Shown here: one piece after another, positions 18,900-20,406 of the stretch
How the letters are laid out: every line of letters starts with the position of its first letter
How positions within the stretch are numbered: the stretch's first letter is position 1
NCBI GenBank assembly: GCA_001579985.1
Contig: LRSR01006871.1
Location: 1-20,406 of the forward strand
DNA from: Hypsibius dujardini
Taxonomy: Eukaryota > Tardigrada > Eutardigrada > Parachela > Hypsibiidae
DNA: 20,406 bases
Direction of reading: 5' to 3'
Notes under the pieces: generated by a model
Seen by the model: the letters and a program-made list of their open reading frames with translations, nothing else
Databases searched by the model: none
What the model was told of the DNA's origin: nothing
Position numbers and translations under genes: made by a program

Positions 18900-19400
18900 C
18901 GGATATTTCCTTAGTCCCTTCGTTTACGGTTTGTACATAAGTCGTCCGTTCACATTCCGTCCATTTGGCAGCAGTTTTATCGGCCGTCCTTCGTCCATTA
19001 GCATTCATACTGCCTTTCGTACTACAGTCTGCCGTTTTTTTCGTCAAATGAATTGCTTACAGTCCGTTCGCGGTACTTCCGTTCGTTTATTCACATTGCA
19101 ATAGTCGGTTAACAGTCCGTCCAATCGTCCACCCGTTAACAGGCGAGTTATTAAATATTGTTGAGCGAACGAACAATATGCAAGCCGAAGTACGAGTTAC
19201 AAACAGACAAACAAACCTACAGACAAACGGACGGACGGTCGGACAGTTGGACGGGCGGATTCCAGATAAACAGATTTCAAATAAACGACCGGCGAGACCA
19301 CGGACAGGTGGAATTCTAACGAGCGGTGAGCAGACGAATGAAGCGAAAAAACGGATGTACAAACGTCTCTCAAAAACCTCGCTTTTTGAGGGATTCCTCC
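18900..19400. repeat. Degenerate TCCG/CGGA low-complexity tracts in opposed orientation around a hairpin
   Basis: On the plus strand, words such as GTCCGTTCG and GTCCGTCC recur from about 18940 to 19130 (and also at 18085-18135, left of the TTAA element). From about 19195 to 19260 they appear as the complement, CGGACGGACGG. Between them lies the hairpin TATTGTT...AACAATA at about 19157-19179. This arrangement suggests an old foldback or an inverted duplication of a simple repeat. The arms are too diverged for me to align continuously. Confidence 0.5.
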
Positions 19401-20270
19401 TTAAACTCCCTTTTTTACGAGTGTATTGCGAAAATTAAACGAAAATGTTGAGTTTGATGCAAGTGACTATCGCCACAACGAGTGCCAAACGATGCATAAA
19501 AGTGGACCACGTTTTGTCAAGTGGACTTGGTGATCAAATGGGAGGCTGCCTGACCGAAAAGCATCATGCTATCGAGGTAAATCCTGCGACATATATGGGA
19601 AAGGAAAGCTCAGGGTCCGTATGATGGACCAACCCGGTGCGAAGTTGACCCATGCGTGCCGGCTTCTTGCATACCGTGTGGCCAGTACTGCAGGGTATGC
19701 ACGCAAGGGTCACGCAGGGGTCACGCAGGGATCACGCAGGGATCACGCAGGGGTAACTTAGCATACACTTTTCCCTAGGTGAGTGATTGGTGTAAGGGGT
19801 GCGGTAACCCACTCCAAATGCTGGACTTTTGCAGGCCTACATTAATTACGGGCCGTGAAATGTCAGTGAGTGTGCAGCCCCTTGACAACTCGTTAATTAC
19901 GCGGGACTGCTTGGAATGGCAGACCCAAAGCCGTCAAAGTGAACGGGTACACATTATTAGCGGGGTCCTGTCCAAAATTGATTTGCAAATAAATTTAATG
20001 GTGTCCGCAGTTTTCTGTTTCACACTTAAATTACGCAGAAGCGGCCTGTAAGTACCGCCAGCAACATACACGTTTCAATTAAGCTTGTTGACAGTAATCA
20101 TCTTGAAAATAAAAATAAATCAGGTACACGAGCGTTCAGAAGCAGTGACAGAACCAAAACTGTCCTTGGGAAGTCCCTGGGTGGTGAACCCCGTCACAGC
20201 AGGTTGGATGGCGGCCCTCTGACGTGAGTTGAAATAACAGAAAATCAAAACTGAACTCAGTCATCAAGGA
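19401..20270. other. Unassigned region with minisatellite and a possible isolated exon
   Basis: I recognise no gene. An open frame from 19779 to 20051 has no family features I know. A segment near 20125-20223 is bounded by an acceptor-like AATAAATCAG and a donor-like GTGAGT and is open in one frame, but it is short and unsupported by any homology. Confidence 0.3.
19700..19754 (+). repeat. 11-bp minisatellite, five tandem units
   Basis: The unit CACGCAGGGGT is repeated five times with single-base variants (CACGCAAGGGT, CACGCAGGGAT). The tract begins at 19700 and ends at 19754 before AACTTAGC. Confidence 0.9.
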
Positions 20271-20406
20271 GTTAATTATTTATATCACAATCGAAAGTTT
20301 TAGCGGTTATAACATGTAATATTATAATAATTAATTATATAACTATAATTAATATATTTCAATATTTTATATTTATATTATACTAATATATTAGATATAT
20401 AATATA
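20271..20406. repeat. AT-rich tail at the window edge
   Basis: The final 130 or so bases are almost entirely A and T, with recurring TAATTA, ATATTT and TATATA words. This is typical of a degenerate AT microsatellite. No coding content. Confidence 0.75.

Noticed and set aside
19700-19754. Short direct repeats as a CRISPR array
   Set aside because: The units are 11 bp with no spacers, in an intron-bearing animal genome; this is a minisatellite.

Overview
The window looks like animal nuclear DNA, most likely from an arthropod. Reading frames are interrupted by GT-AG introns, and DNA transposons are present (a mariner, a TTAA-flanked piggyBac-like element, and foldback/MITE elements). Genes sit among long non-coding stretches. 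I cannot tell crustacean, chelicerate, springtail or insect apart from the sequence alone.

The core is a cluster of seven-transmembrane chemoreceptor genes of the gustatory-receptor (GR, 7tm_7) type, about 420-440 residues each. All share one design: a long first coding exon with six membrane segments, then three short phase-0 exons, the last carrying TM7. Going left to right: gene A (+, 2-4333, 5' end cut by the window, with an extra 1.86 kb intron); gene B (+, 4696-6769, complete, MITE in intron 1); gene C (-, 8693-7200, complete); relic E (+, 10173-12569, copy of B's last three exons without exon 1); gene D (-, 14920-13416, complete, about 92% identical to C). B and C converge tail to tail, as do E and D. 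The block from about 6141 to 9845 (B 3' exons plus C plus C upstream) was duplicated in tandem to about 10053-16185. The second copy was then enlarged by a mariner (10510-12061), a foldback (about 12093-12386) and an expanded GC-rich repeat (about 12758-13060).

To the right of the duplication (16186-20406) I recognise no firm gene. That part holds a 677-bp TTAA-flanked piggyBac-like remnant (18219-18895), degenerate TCCG/CGGA low-complexity tracts that change strand near a hairpin at about 19155, a five-unit 11-bp minisatellite (19700-19754) and an AT-rich tail.

Functionally, A-D would each encode a ligand-gated cation channel-type receptor in sensory neuron membranes. This follows from family knowledge, and no ligand can be inferred. 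The most unusual points are a mariner transposase with an apparent in-frame spliceosomal intron directly before its second catalytic aspartate, and the concentration of C/D amino-acid changes in the N-terminus and one cytoplasmic loop. A third is the non-canonical TM7 signature of the family.
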